Shown: piece after piece, positions 52,441-61,152 of the stretch
Position numbering within the stretch: the stretch's first letter is position 1
Layout of the letters: each line of letters begins with the position of its first letter
NCBI GenBank assembly: GCA_019416685.1
Contig: DXWV01000029.1
Span: 52,481-116,480, forward strand
Direction: 5' to 3'
From: Bacteroides sp.
GTDB taxonomy: Bacteria; Bacteroidota; Bacteroidia; Bacteroidales; Bacteroidaceae
DNA: 64,000 nucleotides
The notes under the pieces: generated by a model
Database searches by the model: none
The model's input: the letters and a program-made list of their open reading frames with translations, nothing else
Told to the model about the DNA's origin: nothing
Position numbers and translations under genes: made by a program

Positions 52441-53673
52441 TTAAAAGAAAAATAAATAACTGAAAAATATGGCGGCAATGATACCCGAAAAGTCGGCTAT
52501 CAAACCGCAGGTAACGGCATTTCTTGTTTTTGTAATACCTACACTGCCAAAGTAGACAGCCAGAATATAGAATGTAGTGTCTGATGCCCCGCGAACTACG
52601 CAGCTGACACGGGATACAAAGGCATCGGGGCCAAACTGTTTCATGGTGTCAATCATCAATCCGTTGGCAGCACTGCCACTCAGAGATTTCATCAGTCCGG
52701 TAGGCAAAGCACCTACGAAGCTGGTATCCAGTCCGCAAAGTCCTACAACCTGTCCGATTCCGTTGACAAGAATGTCCATTGCTCCCGAAGTGCGAAAGAC
52801 TGCAATACCTACCAGAAAAGCTACCAGATAGGGTATGATTCGTACGGCAGTACTGAATCCTTCTTTGGCTCCTTCTACAAAGGAATCGTAAACGTTTATT
52901 TTCTTTCGTATGCCTGTCAGGATAAAGAGAATGATTACTCCGAATAATATGATATTGGCGATGAGGGTAGAGTAAGTCCCCATTTCTTCACGTGAAAGAA
53001 TGGTGAAAAGGTAAATCAAACCTCCGAAGAAAAGACTCAGTATTCCCATTAATATCAATATGGGTTTGTTTATCAGGTTAATGCGTTGGGAAATACTAAC
53101 AGTAACAACTCCCACCAATGTTGAAATAAACGTACTGAGTAGAATCGGGATAAAGATATCCGTAGGTTGTGCAGCTTCCATTTGGGCACGGTATACCATG
53201 ATTGAAACAGGTATCAGTATCAGCCCGGAAGTGTTGATAACAAGAAACATGATCATTGGGTTACTGGCCGTATCTTTTTTCGGATTCAGTTCCTGTAACT
53301 CTTTCATTGCCTTGAGCCCCATTGGAGTAGCAGCATTATCAAGTCCCAGCATATTGGCAGACATATTCATAAAAATAGAACCCATTACAGGATGTCCTTT
53401 GGGAATATCGGGAAACAGGCGGCAGAATACCGGGCTCAACCAGCGGGACAGCGCATTGATAAGACCACTGTTTTCACCAATTTTCATGATACCCAACCAT
53501 AAGGATAGAACTCCTGTCAGTCCGAGAGAAACTTCAAAAGCCGTTTTGGATGAACTGAATGTGGAGTTGATAATTTCGGTAAAAATCTGTGTGTCTCCTG
53601 TGAAAACAAGCTTTCCGAGTGCTACGATAAAAGCTATGATGAAGAATGCTATCCAGATGTAATTTAGAACCAT
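52441..53673 (-). CDS. nucleoside-recognition (Gate) membrane protein, SpmA-SpmB fusion type
   Basis: The 410-residue membrane protein joins two Gate-domain halves that are separate as SpmA and SpmB in spore formers. First half: SLGLTGVLSLWLGIMKIGEN and FMNMSANMLGLDNAATPMGL. Second half: FVEGAKEGFSTAVRIIPYLV, then PTGLMKSLSGSAANGLMIDT and RGASDTTFYILAVYFGSVGI. It has about ten TM segments. The family's role in non-spore-formers is unknown; transport is inferred. A TATTTTTG box lies at 53703-53696 on the minus strand. Confidence 0.87.
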   Translation of the reverse strand: MVLNYIWIAFFIIAFIVALGKLVFTGDTQIFTEIINSTFSSSKTAFEVSLGLTGVLSLWLGIMKIGENSGLINALSRWLSPVFCRLFPDIPKGHPVMGSIFMNMSANMLGLDNAATPMGLKAMKELQELNPKKDTASNPMIMFLVINTSGLILIPVSIMVYRAQMEAAQPTDIFIPILLSTFISTLVGVVTVSISQRINLINKPILILMGILSLFFGGLIYLFTILSREEMGTYSTLIANIILFGVIILFILTGIRKKINVYDSFVEGAKEGFSTAVRIIPYLVAFLVGIAVFRTSGAMDILVNGIGQVVGLCGLDTSFVGALPTGLMKSLSGSAANGLMIDTMKQFGPDAFVSRVSCVVRGASDTTFYILAVYFGSVGITKTRNAVTCGLIADFSGIIAAIFFSYLFFF

Positions 53674-53737
53674 AATGTACTTGCTGTATTATTTGCAAAA
53701 ATAGATATAACTTTCCATTAATCATCCATATTTTGTT

Positions 53738-53745
53738 TATTTTTG
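53738..53745 (+). promoter_or_regulatory. -7 box that fixes the AlkD-like gene start
   Basis: TATTTTTG matches TAnnTTTG and lies downstream of the alternative start at 53733, so ATG 53784 is the likely start. Confidence 0.5.
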
Positions 53746-53783
53746 GCGGGGATTCGGTTTGCTATATTTATACAAATAACGAT

Positions 53784-54488
53784 ATGAAGACAAGAGCAGA
53801 GAGTATTCAGAAAGAGCTGGAAGCATATATTGACCCGGTGAAAAGGGAGTATTTGCCTAATTTCTTTAAGACTGGGAAGGGACAGTACGGAGAAGGTGAT
53901 AAGTTTTTGGGGGTAGTAGTTCCCAATACGCGTCTGGTGGCGAAGCAGCATAAAGAAGAACCGTTTGAAGTAATGGCAGAACTCTTGCAAAGTGACTGGC
54001 ACGAGTGCCGTCTCTGCGCATTGCTTATGTTGGTAGAGCGCTTCAAGAAGTCCGGTGAAAAGGAGCAAAAAGAGATCTATGATTTCTATCTGACACAAAC
54101 CGGACGGATCAATAACTGGGACTTGGTGGATTTATCTGCTCCTTATATTGTAGGAGAGCATCTGAAAGACAAATCGCGTGAAGATCTGTATCGTCTTGCC
54201 GGTAGTACGCTTCTTTGGGAGCAGCGTATCGCGGTAGTTGCTACAGCTACATTGATAAGAAACAACGATTTCATCGATATCCTTCGTTTGTCGGAACTGT
54301 TGTTACATCACAAACACGATCTGATGCAGAAAGCTATCGGCTGGATGCTTCGTGAAATGGGGAAACGGGACCGGGATTTATTACTACAGTTTCTTGATAA
54401 GTATGCACGTGAAATGCCCCGTACGATGCTTCGCTATTCGATAGAGAAGTTGACGGATGAAGAGCGGAAACACTATATGCAGCGCTAA
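53784..54488 (+). CDS. DNA alkylation repair enzyme, AlkD-like
   Basis: The 234-residue all-helical protein is built of HEAT-like repeats, the AlkD family of DNA glycosylases that remove alkylated bases without base flipping. Recognisable parts are FFKTGKGQYGEGDKFLGVVV, LLQSDWHECRLCALLMLV, NNWDLVDLSAPYIVGEHL (Trp and Asp of the catalytic site), and LMQKAIGWMLREMGKRD. The start at 53784 is supported by an upstream -7 box. It is a stand-alone gene between divergent and co-directional neighbours. Confidence 0.9.
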   Translation: MKTRAESIQKELEAYIDPVKREYLPNFFKTGKGQYGEGDKFLGVVVPNTRLVAKQHKEEPFEVMAELLQSDWHECRLCALLMLVERFKKSGEKEQKEIYDFYLTQTGRINNWDLVDLSAPYIVGEHLKDKSREDLYRLAGSTLLWEQRIAVVATATLIRNNDFIDILRLSELLLHHKHDLMQKAIGWMLREMGKRDRDLLLQFLDKYAREMPRTMLRYSIEKLTDEERKHYMQR

Positions 54489-54649
54489 TTGAACAAGATG
54501 AAATAGTTTGAGATAATCCATGTATTCCGGCTGCTTTATCAGAGGTATATTCGGAAAAGGAGGCAATTATCTTGTCTGCTCGATACAACTATTCTCTGAA
54601 TTGTACTATCTTTGTTAAAAAAGCGAAGATAAGCTGCACCTTGGCATAA

Positions 54650-54669
54650 AAAATGAACGCGTTCATTTT
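54650..54669. promoter_or_regulatory. 20-bp perfect palindrome upstream of the ruvB promoter
   Basis: AAAATGAACG and its exact inverse adjoin (core ATGAACGCGTTCAT). It overlaps the expected -33 position of the ruvB promoter, whose TATCTTTG -7 box is at 54690-54697. It could be a repressor operator. Confidence 0.5.
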
Positions 54670-54689
54670 ATTCTACTCTCGGTTTGCAT

Positions 54690-54697
54690 TATCTTTG
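54690..54697 (+). promoter_or_regulatory. -7 box of ruvB
   Basis: TATCTTTG, 33 bases before the ATG. A second TATCTTTG is at 54607-54614, so two promoters are possible. Confidence 0.55.
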
Positions 54698-54729
54698 TAC
54701 GATATATAAAAGAACGAGGATGTGATTTT

Positions 54730-55752
54730 ATGGAAGAAGATTTCAATATACGCGATCATCAGCTGACAAGCCGGGAACGGGATTTTGAGAATGCCCTCCG
54801 TCCCCTTAGCTTCGAGGATTTCAGCGGGCAGGATAAGGTGGTGGAGAATCTCCGCATTTTTGTAAAAGCCGCCCGTCTTCGTGGTGAAGCATTAGACCAC
54901 GTATTGCTGCATGGCCCTCCCGGATTGGGAAAAACAACTCTCTCAAACATTATAGCCAATGAACTTGGAGTAGGCTTTAAGGTTACTTCCGGCCCGGTGC
55001 TCGATAAACCCGGTGATCTGGCGGGTGTACTTACCAGCCTTGAACCGAACGATGTCCTGTTTATTGACGAGATCCACCGTCTGTCACCTGTGGTAGAGGA
55101 GTATCTGTACTCTGCTATGGAAGATTACCGGATTGATATTATGATAGATAAAGGGCCCTCTGCACGCAGTATTCAGATAGATCTGAATCCTTTTACGCTG
55201 GTGGGAGCTACTACCCGTAGTGGGCTGCTGACAGCTCCGTTGCGTGCACGTTTTGGTATTAACCTGCATCTTGAATATTACGATGACGATGTGCTGAGTA
55301 GTATTATCCGTCGTTCGGCTGCTATCCTGGATGTACCTTGTTCGATACCCGCTGCGGGAGAGATTGCTTCGCGTAGCCGGGGTACCCCTCGTATTGCCAA
55401 TGCACTGCTCCGTCGTGTGCGCGACTTTGCTCAGGTGAAAGGTTCCGGTTCTATTGATACGGAGATTGCTACTTTTTCACTTGAAGCATTGAATATTGAC
55501 AAATACGGATTGGATGAAGTGGACAACAAGATACTCTGTACCATTATCGATAAGTTCAAGGGCGGTCCGGTAGGACTTACTACCATTGCCACCGCTTTGG
55601 GTGAAGATGCCGGAACAATCGAAGAGGTATACGAACCGTTCCTGATTAAAGAAGGTTTCCTGAAACGTACCCCTCGTGGGCGTGAAGTAACGGAACTGGC
55701 TTACAAACATTTGGGAAGGAGTCTTTATAGTAGTCAACAAACACTGTTTTAG
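54730..55752 (+). CDS. ruvB: Holliday junction branch migration helicase RuvB
   Basis: This 340-residue AAA+ motor drives branch migration with RuvA. It shows Walker A HGPPGLGKTTLSNIIANE, Walker B DVLFIDEIHRLSPVVEEYLY, the sensor region TLVGATTRSGLLTAPLRARF with the arginine finger, and the C-terminal winged helix (DKFKGGPVGLTTIATALGED). ruvA and ruvC are not adjacent. Its stop is followed at once by a probable inserted four-helix-bundle cassette. Confidence 0.97.
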   Translation: MEEDFNIRDHQLTSRERDFENALRPLSFEDFSGQDKVVENLRIFVKAARLRGEALDHVLLHGPPGLGKTTLSNIIANELGVGFKVTSGPVLDKPGDLAGVLTSLEPNDVLFIDEIHRLSPVVEEYLYSAMEDYRIDIMIDKGPSARSIQIDLNPFTLVGATTRSGLLTAPLRARFGINLHLEYYDDDVLSSIIRRSAAILDVPCSIPAAGEIASRSRGTPRIANALLRRVRDFAQVKGSGSIDTEIATFSLEALNIDKYGLDEVDNKILCTIIDKFKGGPVGLTTIATALGEDAGTIEEVYEPFLIKEGFLKRTPRGREVTELAYKHLGRSLYSSQQTLF

Positions 55753-55762
55753 TGATAAATGA

Positions 55763-56151
55763 TTAGTGATAAGCGATTGAGCGTATGGAATATAGAAAAG
55801 GGATTTTGAAAACTAAGACCAAGGCTTTTGTTGTACGTGTTGTAAAGCTCTATCGGTATCTGTCACAAACTAAAAATGAACATGTAATGTCAAAACAATT
55901 GCTACGTTCGGGTACAGCTATTGGTGCTTTACAACGCGAAGGAGAATATGCAGAAAGTAAACTTGATTTCGTTCATAAATATGCTATTGCGCAGAAAGAA
56001 TGTAACGAGTCTCTTTATTGGCTGGAGTTACTTCATGAAACTTCGTATTTAAATACAGAAGAATATAGTAGTATGTTTACTGATGCCGAAGAGATAATGA
56101 AGTTGCTAACAGCAAGTATCTGCACAGCCAAAACTAATCACTTATCACTAA
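55763..56151. mobile_element. IVP-type cassette flanked by inverted repeats
   Basis: TTAGTGATAAGCGATT (55763-55778) faces AATCACTTATCACTAA (56136-56151), 15 of 16 paired. Similar extra copies lie on both sides. Between them is a single four-helix-bundle gene. The arrangement resembles intervening sequences found in 23S rRNA, here placed between two protein genes. Confidence 0.5.
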
Positions 56152-56159
56152 CTCGTTAA
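55785..56159 (+). CDS. four-helix bundle protein (23S rRNA intervening-sequence protein family)
   Basis: The 124-residue protein matches the IVP/four-helix bundle family: FVVRVVKLYRYLSQ, SKQLLRSGTAIGALQREGEY and AIAQKECNESLYWLELLHET. Such genes occur in rRNA intervening sequences and also scattered in Bacteroidetes genomes; their function is unknown. The last eight residues (TNHLSLTR) are encoded by the downstream inverted repeat. It interrupts the region between ruvB and the flippase gene. Confidence 0.9.
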   Translation: MEYRKGILKTKTKAFVVRVVKLYRYLSQTKNEHVMSKQLLRSGTAIGALQREGEYAESKLDFVHKYAIAQKECNESLYWLELLHETSYLNTEEYSSMFTDAEEIMKLLTASICTAKTNHLSLTR

Positions 56160-56171
56160 TCACTAATTAAC

Positions 56172-57617
56172 ATGGGTGGATTAAAATCATTAGCCAAAGA
56201 TACTGCCATTTATGGTGTCAGCAGCATAGTAGGGCGTTTCCTCAACTATCTGTTGGTGCCTATTTATACTATTTCTATGCCCGCTTCTACGGGAGGATAT
56301 GGTATTATTACGAATATGTATGCCATTACGGCACTTCTGCTTGTACTACTTACATGCGGTATGGAAACCGGATTTTTCCGTTTTGCCAATAAGGGCGAAG
56401 AAGACCCGGTGAAAGTTTACTCTACTACTTTATTGACTGTAGGAGCTATTTCTCTTTCGTTTCTTGCCGTATGTCTTTTGTTTCTTGAGCCGATAGCCGG
56501 AGTAATGGGGTATGAAGAACATCCCTGGTATCTTGGGATGATGCTTATTGTGATTGCAATGGATGCTATACAGGCTATCCCTTTTGCTTATCTGCGTTAT
56601 AAAAATCGTCCTATTAAGTTTGCAGCTTTAAAGATGTTATTCATCTTTGCCAGCATTATTCTCAACATTGTCTACTTCGTGTTTATGAAAGGAACCAATG
56701 TAGGCGCTGCTTTTCTGATTAATCTTATTTGTACATCGCTGGTAATGCTTTGCCTGATATCCGAACTGCGCGGTTTCCGTTATACACTGGATCGTGATTT
56801 GATGAAGCGGATGTTTCGTTACTCTTTTCCTATCCTTATACTGGGTATTGCAGGTATACTGAACCAGGTGGTCGATAAGATTATCTTTCCGTTTGTTTAC
56901 CCCGATCCGGTAGAGGCTGACGTGCAGTTAGGTATATATGGAGCTACCAGTAAGATCGCGATGATTATGGCCATGTTTACACAAGCATTTCGTTTTGCTT
57001 ACGAACCATTTGTGTTTGGTAAGAGTAAAGAGAAGGATAATCGGCAAATGTATGCACAAGCCATGAAATTCTTTATCATTTTTACCCTTCTGGCCTTCCT
57101 TGCGGTGATGTTTTATCTCGATATATTGCGTTATGTTATCGGGCGCGATTACTGGGAAGGGCTGAAAGTTGTGCCTATTGTCATGGCTGCCGAGATGTTT
57201 ATGGGGGTGTATTTTAATCTCTCGTTCTGGTATAAACTGACAGATGAGACGAAATGGGGAGCTTACTTTTCGCTGACAGCTTGTACGATTGTTATTCTGA
57301 TGAATGTCTTTCTGATCCCTGTGTATGGCTATATGGCTTGTGCCTGGGCAGGTTTCACAGGATATGCTGTTGCCATGTTACTCTCTTATTTCGTGGGACA
57401 AAAGAAATACCCGATAGCATATGACCTAAAGAGTATCGGTGGATACGTGCTTTTAGCGCTGGTGATCTATGCAGCAGGCGAGTGGATACCGGTGGATAGT
57501 ATGTTACTTCGCCTGCTTCTACGTACACTGTTACTGTTTGTATTTATAGGATATATCATCAAACATGATTTGCCGTTAAAGCAAATTCCAGTTATTAACC
57601 GTTTTGTGAAGAAGTGA
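56172..57617 (+). CDS. polysaccharide/oligosaccharide flippase (Wzx-like, MOP superfamily)
   Basis: A 481-residue membrane protein with about 14 TM segments. The N-terminus LAKDTAIYGVSSIVGRFLNYL and GGYGIITNMYAITALLLVLL are typical of Wzx-like exporters, as are FRYSFPILILGIAGIL and AFRFAYEPFVFGK. It probably moves a lipid-linked glycan across the inner membrane. No glycosyltransferase cluster adjoins, so the substrate is unclear. Its stop overlaps an in-frame GTG of the next gene by four bases, and that gene's ATG is two bases after the stop. Confidence 0.88.
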   Translation: MGGLKSLAKDTAIYGVSSIVGRFLNYLLVPIYTISMPASTGGYGIITNMYAITALLLVLLTCGMETGFFRFANKGEEDPVKVYSTTLLTVGAISLSFLAVCLLFLEPIAGVMGYEEHPWYLGMMLIVIAMDAIQAIPFAYLRYKNRPIKFAALKMLFIFASIILNIVYFVFMKGTNVGAAFLINLICTSLVMLCLISELRGFRYTLDRDLMKRMFRYSFPILILGIAGILNQVVDKIIFPFVYPDPVEADVQLGIYGATSKIAMIMAMFTQAFRFAYEPFVFGKSKEKDNRQMYAQAMKFFIIFTLLAFLAVMFYLDILRYVIGRDYWEGLKVVPIVMAAEMFMGVYFNLSFWYKLTDETKWGAYFSLTACTIVILMNVFLIPVYGYMACAWAGFTGYAVAMLLSYFVGQKKYPIAYDLKSIGGYVLLALVIYAAGEWIPVDSMLLRLLLRTLLLFVFIGYIIKHDLPLKQIPVINRFVKK

Positions 57618-57619
57618 AT

Positions 57620-58975
57620 ATGAAAACAGACAACCGAAACATTTTTGCCGTAAAGAGCTTTCTTCGTGAGTATCTCGATTTGCGAAAAGACAAGGACAAT
57701 GAGTTGGAGACCATTGACTCTATCCGTAAAGGAGTGGAATTTAAAGGGGCTAATCTCTGGATTCTGATATTCGCAATCTTTATGGCTTCGCTGGGACTGA
57801 ATGTGAACTCTACGGCAGTAATTATTGGTGCGATGTTGATTTCCCCGTTGATGGGGCCTATCATGGGGGTAGGGTTATCCGTCGGGTTGAATGATTTTGA
57901 ATTGATGAAACGTTCTTTAAAGAGTTTTCTCATCACTACTGCATTCAGCGTTACTACGGCAACTGTTTTTTTTCTTTTTACCCCTATTGCCGAGGCGCAG
58001 TCGGAATTGCTGGCGCGTACTTCACCTACGATTTATGACGTATTCATCGCACTCTTTGGTGGGTTGGCAGGTGTTGTTGCTCTTTCTACGAGGGAAAAGG
58101 GAAATGTGATTCCGGGTGTTGCCATTGCTACGGCATTGATGCCTCCGCTCTGTACGGCAGGGTATGGGTTGGCATCGGGTAATCTGATCTATTTTCTGGG
58201 AGCTTTCTATCTCTATTTTATCAATTCTGTTTTTATCAGTCTGGCTACTTTTATCGGAGTACGGGTGATGCACTTCCAGCGAAAGGAATTTGTGGACAAG
58301 AAACGTGAAAAGACAGTACGCAAATATATTATCCTGATCGTTATCCTTACGATGTGTCCGGCTGTTTACCTGACATTCGGCATTATCAAAAGTACTTTCT
58401 ATGAAACGGCTGCCAATCATTTTATCAATACGGAACTTAACTTTGAAAATACGCAGGTGCTTGATAAGAAGATTAGTTACGAACACCGTGAGATCCGTGT
58501 GGTACTTATTGGTCCCGAAGTCCCTGAGGCTTCTATTGCTTTAGCGCGTAGCAAGATGAAACAGTATAAGTTGGAGGAGACAAAGCTGATTGTGCTACAG
58601 GGTATGAACAACGATGCAATGGACATTTCGTCCATTCGTGCCATGGTCATGGAAGACTTTTATAAGAACAGCGAACAACGGCTGCAAGAGCAACAAAAGA
58701 AGATTTCCTCTCTGGAAAAGAACCTTGAGAAATATAAATCTTATGATGAAATGAGCCGTACTATTATACCGGAATTGAAAGTACTATATCCTTCGGTGAC
58801 AGCCGTTTCTATCTCTCACACACTTGAAACTACGGTGGATTCGTTGAAAACAGATACGATTGCACTGGCTGTACTGAAGTTCACCCGTCATCCGAATGAG
58901 AGTGAGAGGAGGAAAATAACCGAATGGTTGCAAGCTCGTGTAGGGGCGAAGAAATTACGTCTGATAACGGAGTGA
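57620..58975 (+). CDS. DUF389 membrane protein
   Basis: This 451-residue protein has a DUF389 domain with about six TM segments: SLGLNVNSTAVIIGAMLISP followed by LMGPIMG, then LSTREKGNVIPGVAIATALM with PPLCTAGYG. The C-terminal 180 residues are soluble, with a coiled-coil segment (QRLQEQQKKISSLEKNLEKY). The function is unknown. I use ATG 57620 over the overlapping GTG at 57614. It is co-directional with the flippase and S46 genes. Confidence 0.88.
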   Translation: MKTDNRNIFAVKSFLREYLDLRKDKDNELETIDSIRKGVEFKGANLWILIFAIFMASLGLNVNSTAVIIGAMLISPLMGPIMGVGLSVGLNDFELMKRSLKSFLITTAFSVTTATVFFLFTPIAEAQSELLARTSPTIYDVFIALFGGLAGVVALSTREKGNVIPGVAIATALMPPLCTAGYGLASGNLIYFLGAFYLYFINSVFISLATFIGVRVMHFQRKEFVDKKREKTVRKYIILIVILTMCPAVYLTFGIIKSTFYETAANHFINTELNFENTQVLDKKISYEHREIRVVLIGPEVPEASIALARSKMKQYKLEETKLIVLQGMNNDAMDISSIRAMVMEDFYKNSEQRLQEQQKKISSLEKNLEKYKSYDEMSRTIIPELKVLYPSVTAVSISHTLETTVDSLKTDTIALAVLKFTRHPNESERRKITEWLQARVGAKKLRLITE

Positions 58976-59007
58976 GAATAAAAAAACGACTGCTAAATTC
59001 AATATAG

Positions 59008-61137
59008 ATGAGACTTAAACTATTTATAATTATCGCCTTTGTCATCTCATCGGCTGTTCATGCCGATGAGGGAATGTGGCTACTGGGGAGCCTGAATAAA
59101 CAAACGCGGCAGACAATGAAAGAACTTGGTTTGCAGCTGCCTGCCAATAAACTCTATAATCCTAAGAAGGCTTCGTTGAAGGATGCCGTTGTTAGCTTTG
59201 GCGGATTTTGCTCAGGTGTAGTTGTCTCAGAAGACGGGTTGGTTTTTACTAACCATCATTGCGGATTCAGCAGTGTACAGCAACATTCTACCGTAGAACA
59301 TGATTACCTGAAAGAGGGTTTTGTGGCCCGGAACCGGGATGAGGAACTACCCAATCCGGAGCTTTATGTTCGTTTTCTGCTCCGCACCGAAGATGTGACC
59401 AAGCGGGTATTGAAAGTAACTCGTGACGCTATGACCGAGCAGGAACGTATGGTAGCTATTGATTCTATTTCGCGTCTTATAGCAGACGAAGTGAGCCTCA
59501 AAGATTCTACTCTTGTGGGAGTAGTTGATACTTATTATGGTGGAAATGAGTTCTGGCTTTCAGTTTATCGCGATTTCAACGATGTTCGCCTGGTGTTTGC
59601 ACCTCCTTCTTCTATTGGAAAATTCGGTTGGGATACGGATAACTGGATGTGGCCCCGTCATACCGGTGACTTCTGTGTTTTTCGAATTTATGCCGATAAA
59701 AATAATCGTCCGGCTGATTACTCGCCGGATAATGTACCCTATCATCCGGCTTATGTAGCACCTGTTTCGCTTGACGGATATAAAGAAGGGTCTTTTTGTA
59801 TGACTTTGGGCTATCCCGGTAGTACGGAGCGTTTCCTCTCTTCCTTTGGCATTGAGGAAATGATGAATGGTATGAACCAGGCAATGATAGATGTGCGTGG
59901 TGTGAAGCAGGCTATTTGGAAACGTGAGATGGATCGCCGGGCAGATATTCGTATCAAATATGCTTCGAAGTATGACGAAAGTTCTAATTACTGGAAAAAC
60001 AGTATTGGGACAAACAAAGCCATCCGCAAGTTGAAAGTGCTTGAGAAGAAACGGGATCTGGAAACTACCCTCCGCCAATGGATTCAGAATACTCCTGCCG
60101 AACGGGAGAAATTGATGCATTTATTATCTTCCCTGGAACTGAACTATAAGAGTCGCCGGGAAACTAACCGTGCGCTGGCTTATTTCGGTGAATCTTTTAT
60201 CAACGGCCCCGAGCTGGTACAGCTGTCTCTTGAGATTCTTAACTTCGATTTTGAAGCCGAAGAAAAGCAGGTTGTTGCACGGTTGAAGAAATTATTGGAG
60301 AAATATGACAATCTGGATCTTTCGATTGATAAAGATGTGTTTACTGCGCTTCTGAAAGAATATCGTGAAAAGGTTTCTCTTGAATATCTGCCACCGATGT
60401 ATCAAACGATTGATACGTTGTATAACGGTAATGAACGGGCTTATATCGATACTTTGTATGCTCACTCTGAGATAACTACTCCAAGGGGGCTGAAACGTTA
60501 TCTGGAGCGTGATACAACATTTAGTATGCTGGATGATCCGGCCATTTCTTTAGGCATTGATCTGCTTGTGTCTTATTATGATATGAATCAGGCCATCGTA
60601 GAGGCTTCGCAAAACATAGAAAAGGATGAACGGTTGTTTAATGCCGCTGTTCGCCGGATGTATGCCGACCGTAACTTTTATCCCGACGCCAATTCCACCA
60701 TGCGGCTTAGTTTCGGGACGGTTTGCAGCTACTCGCCGTTTAATGGCGCTATTTATAACTATTATACTACTCCAATGGGGATTTTTGAAAAGATGCGGGA
60801 CCATCAGGGCGATCCGGATTTTGAGGTCAGTCCTCGTTTGCTGGAGTTGTTCAGTGCCGGAGACTTTGGACGTTATGCCGATGAAAAGGGTGAAATGAGA
60901 GTTTGTTTTATCTCCAATAATGACATAACAGGTGGTAACTCCGGCAGTGCCATGTTTAATGCCAAAGGAGAATTGCTGGGGCTTGCTTTTGATGGCAATT
61001 GGGAAGCAATGAGTAGTGATATTGTTTTTGAACCCGATCTGCAGCGTTGTATCGGCGTAGATGTACGTTATATACTTTTCGTTATTGAGAAATATGGAGA
61101 AGCGGATAACCTTATAAAAGAACTGGATATCCGATAG
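59008..61137 (+). CDS. S46 family dipeptidyl peptidase (DPP7/DPP11 type)
   Basis: The 709-residue exported serine peptidase has signal MRLKLFIIIAFVISSAVHAD. The split trypsin-like catalytic domain shows His in GLVFTNHHCGFSSVQQHST, the Asp in the segment around WMWPRHTGDFCVFRIY, and the nucleophile Ser in NDITGGNSGSAMFNAKGELL. DEGMWLLGSLN at the mature N-terminus fits S46. A helical domain lies between. It releases dipeptides in the periplasm. I cannot decide between hydrophobic (DPP7) and acidic (DPP11) specificity from memory. Confidence 0.92.
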   Translation: MRLKLFIIIAFVISSAVHADEGMWLLGSLNKQTRQTMKELGLQLPANKLYNPKKASLKDAVVSFGGFCSGVVVSEDGLVFTNHHCGFSSVQQHSTVEHDYLKEGFVARNRDEELPNPELYVRFLLRTEDVTKRVLKVTRDAMTEQERMVAIDSISRLIADEVSLKDSTLVGVVDTYYGGNEFWLSVYRDFNDVRLVFAPPSSIGKFGWDTDNWMWPRHTGDFCVFRIYADKNNRPADYSPDNVPYHPAYVAPVSLDGYKEGSFCMTLGYPGSTERFLSSFGIEEMMNGMNQAMIDVRGVKQAIWKREMDRRADIRIKYASKYDESSNYWKNSIGTNKAIRKLKVLEKKRDLETTLRQWIQNTPAEREKLMHLLSSLELNYKSRRETNRALAYFGESFINGPELVQLSLEILNFDFEAEEKQVVARLKKLLEKYDNLDLSIDKDVFTALLKEYREKVSLEYLPPMYQTIDTLYNGNERAYIDTLYAHSEITTPRGLKRYLERDTTFSMLDDPAISLGIDLLVSYYDMNQAIVEASQNIEKDERLFNAAVRRMYADRNFYPDANSTMRLSFGTVCSYSPFNGAIYNYYTTPMGIFEKMRDHQGDPDFEVSPRLLELFSAGDFGRYADEKGEMRVCFISNNDITGGNSGSAMFNAKGELLGLAFDGNWEAMSSDIVFEPDLQRCIGVDVRYILFVIEKYGEADNLIKELDIR

Positions 61138-61152
61138 AGCCCACAAGCATCT

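Noticed and set aside
52986..53001. TTCACGTGAA inside the Gate-domain gene
   Set aside because: Only 13 of 16 parS positions fit, and it is in coding sequence.
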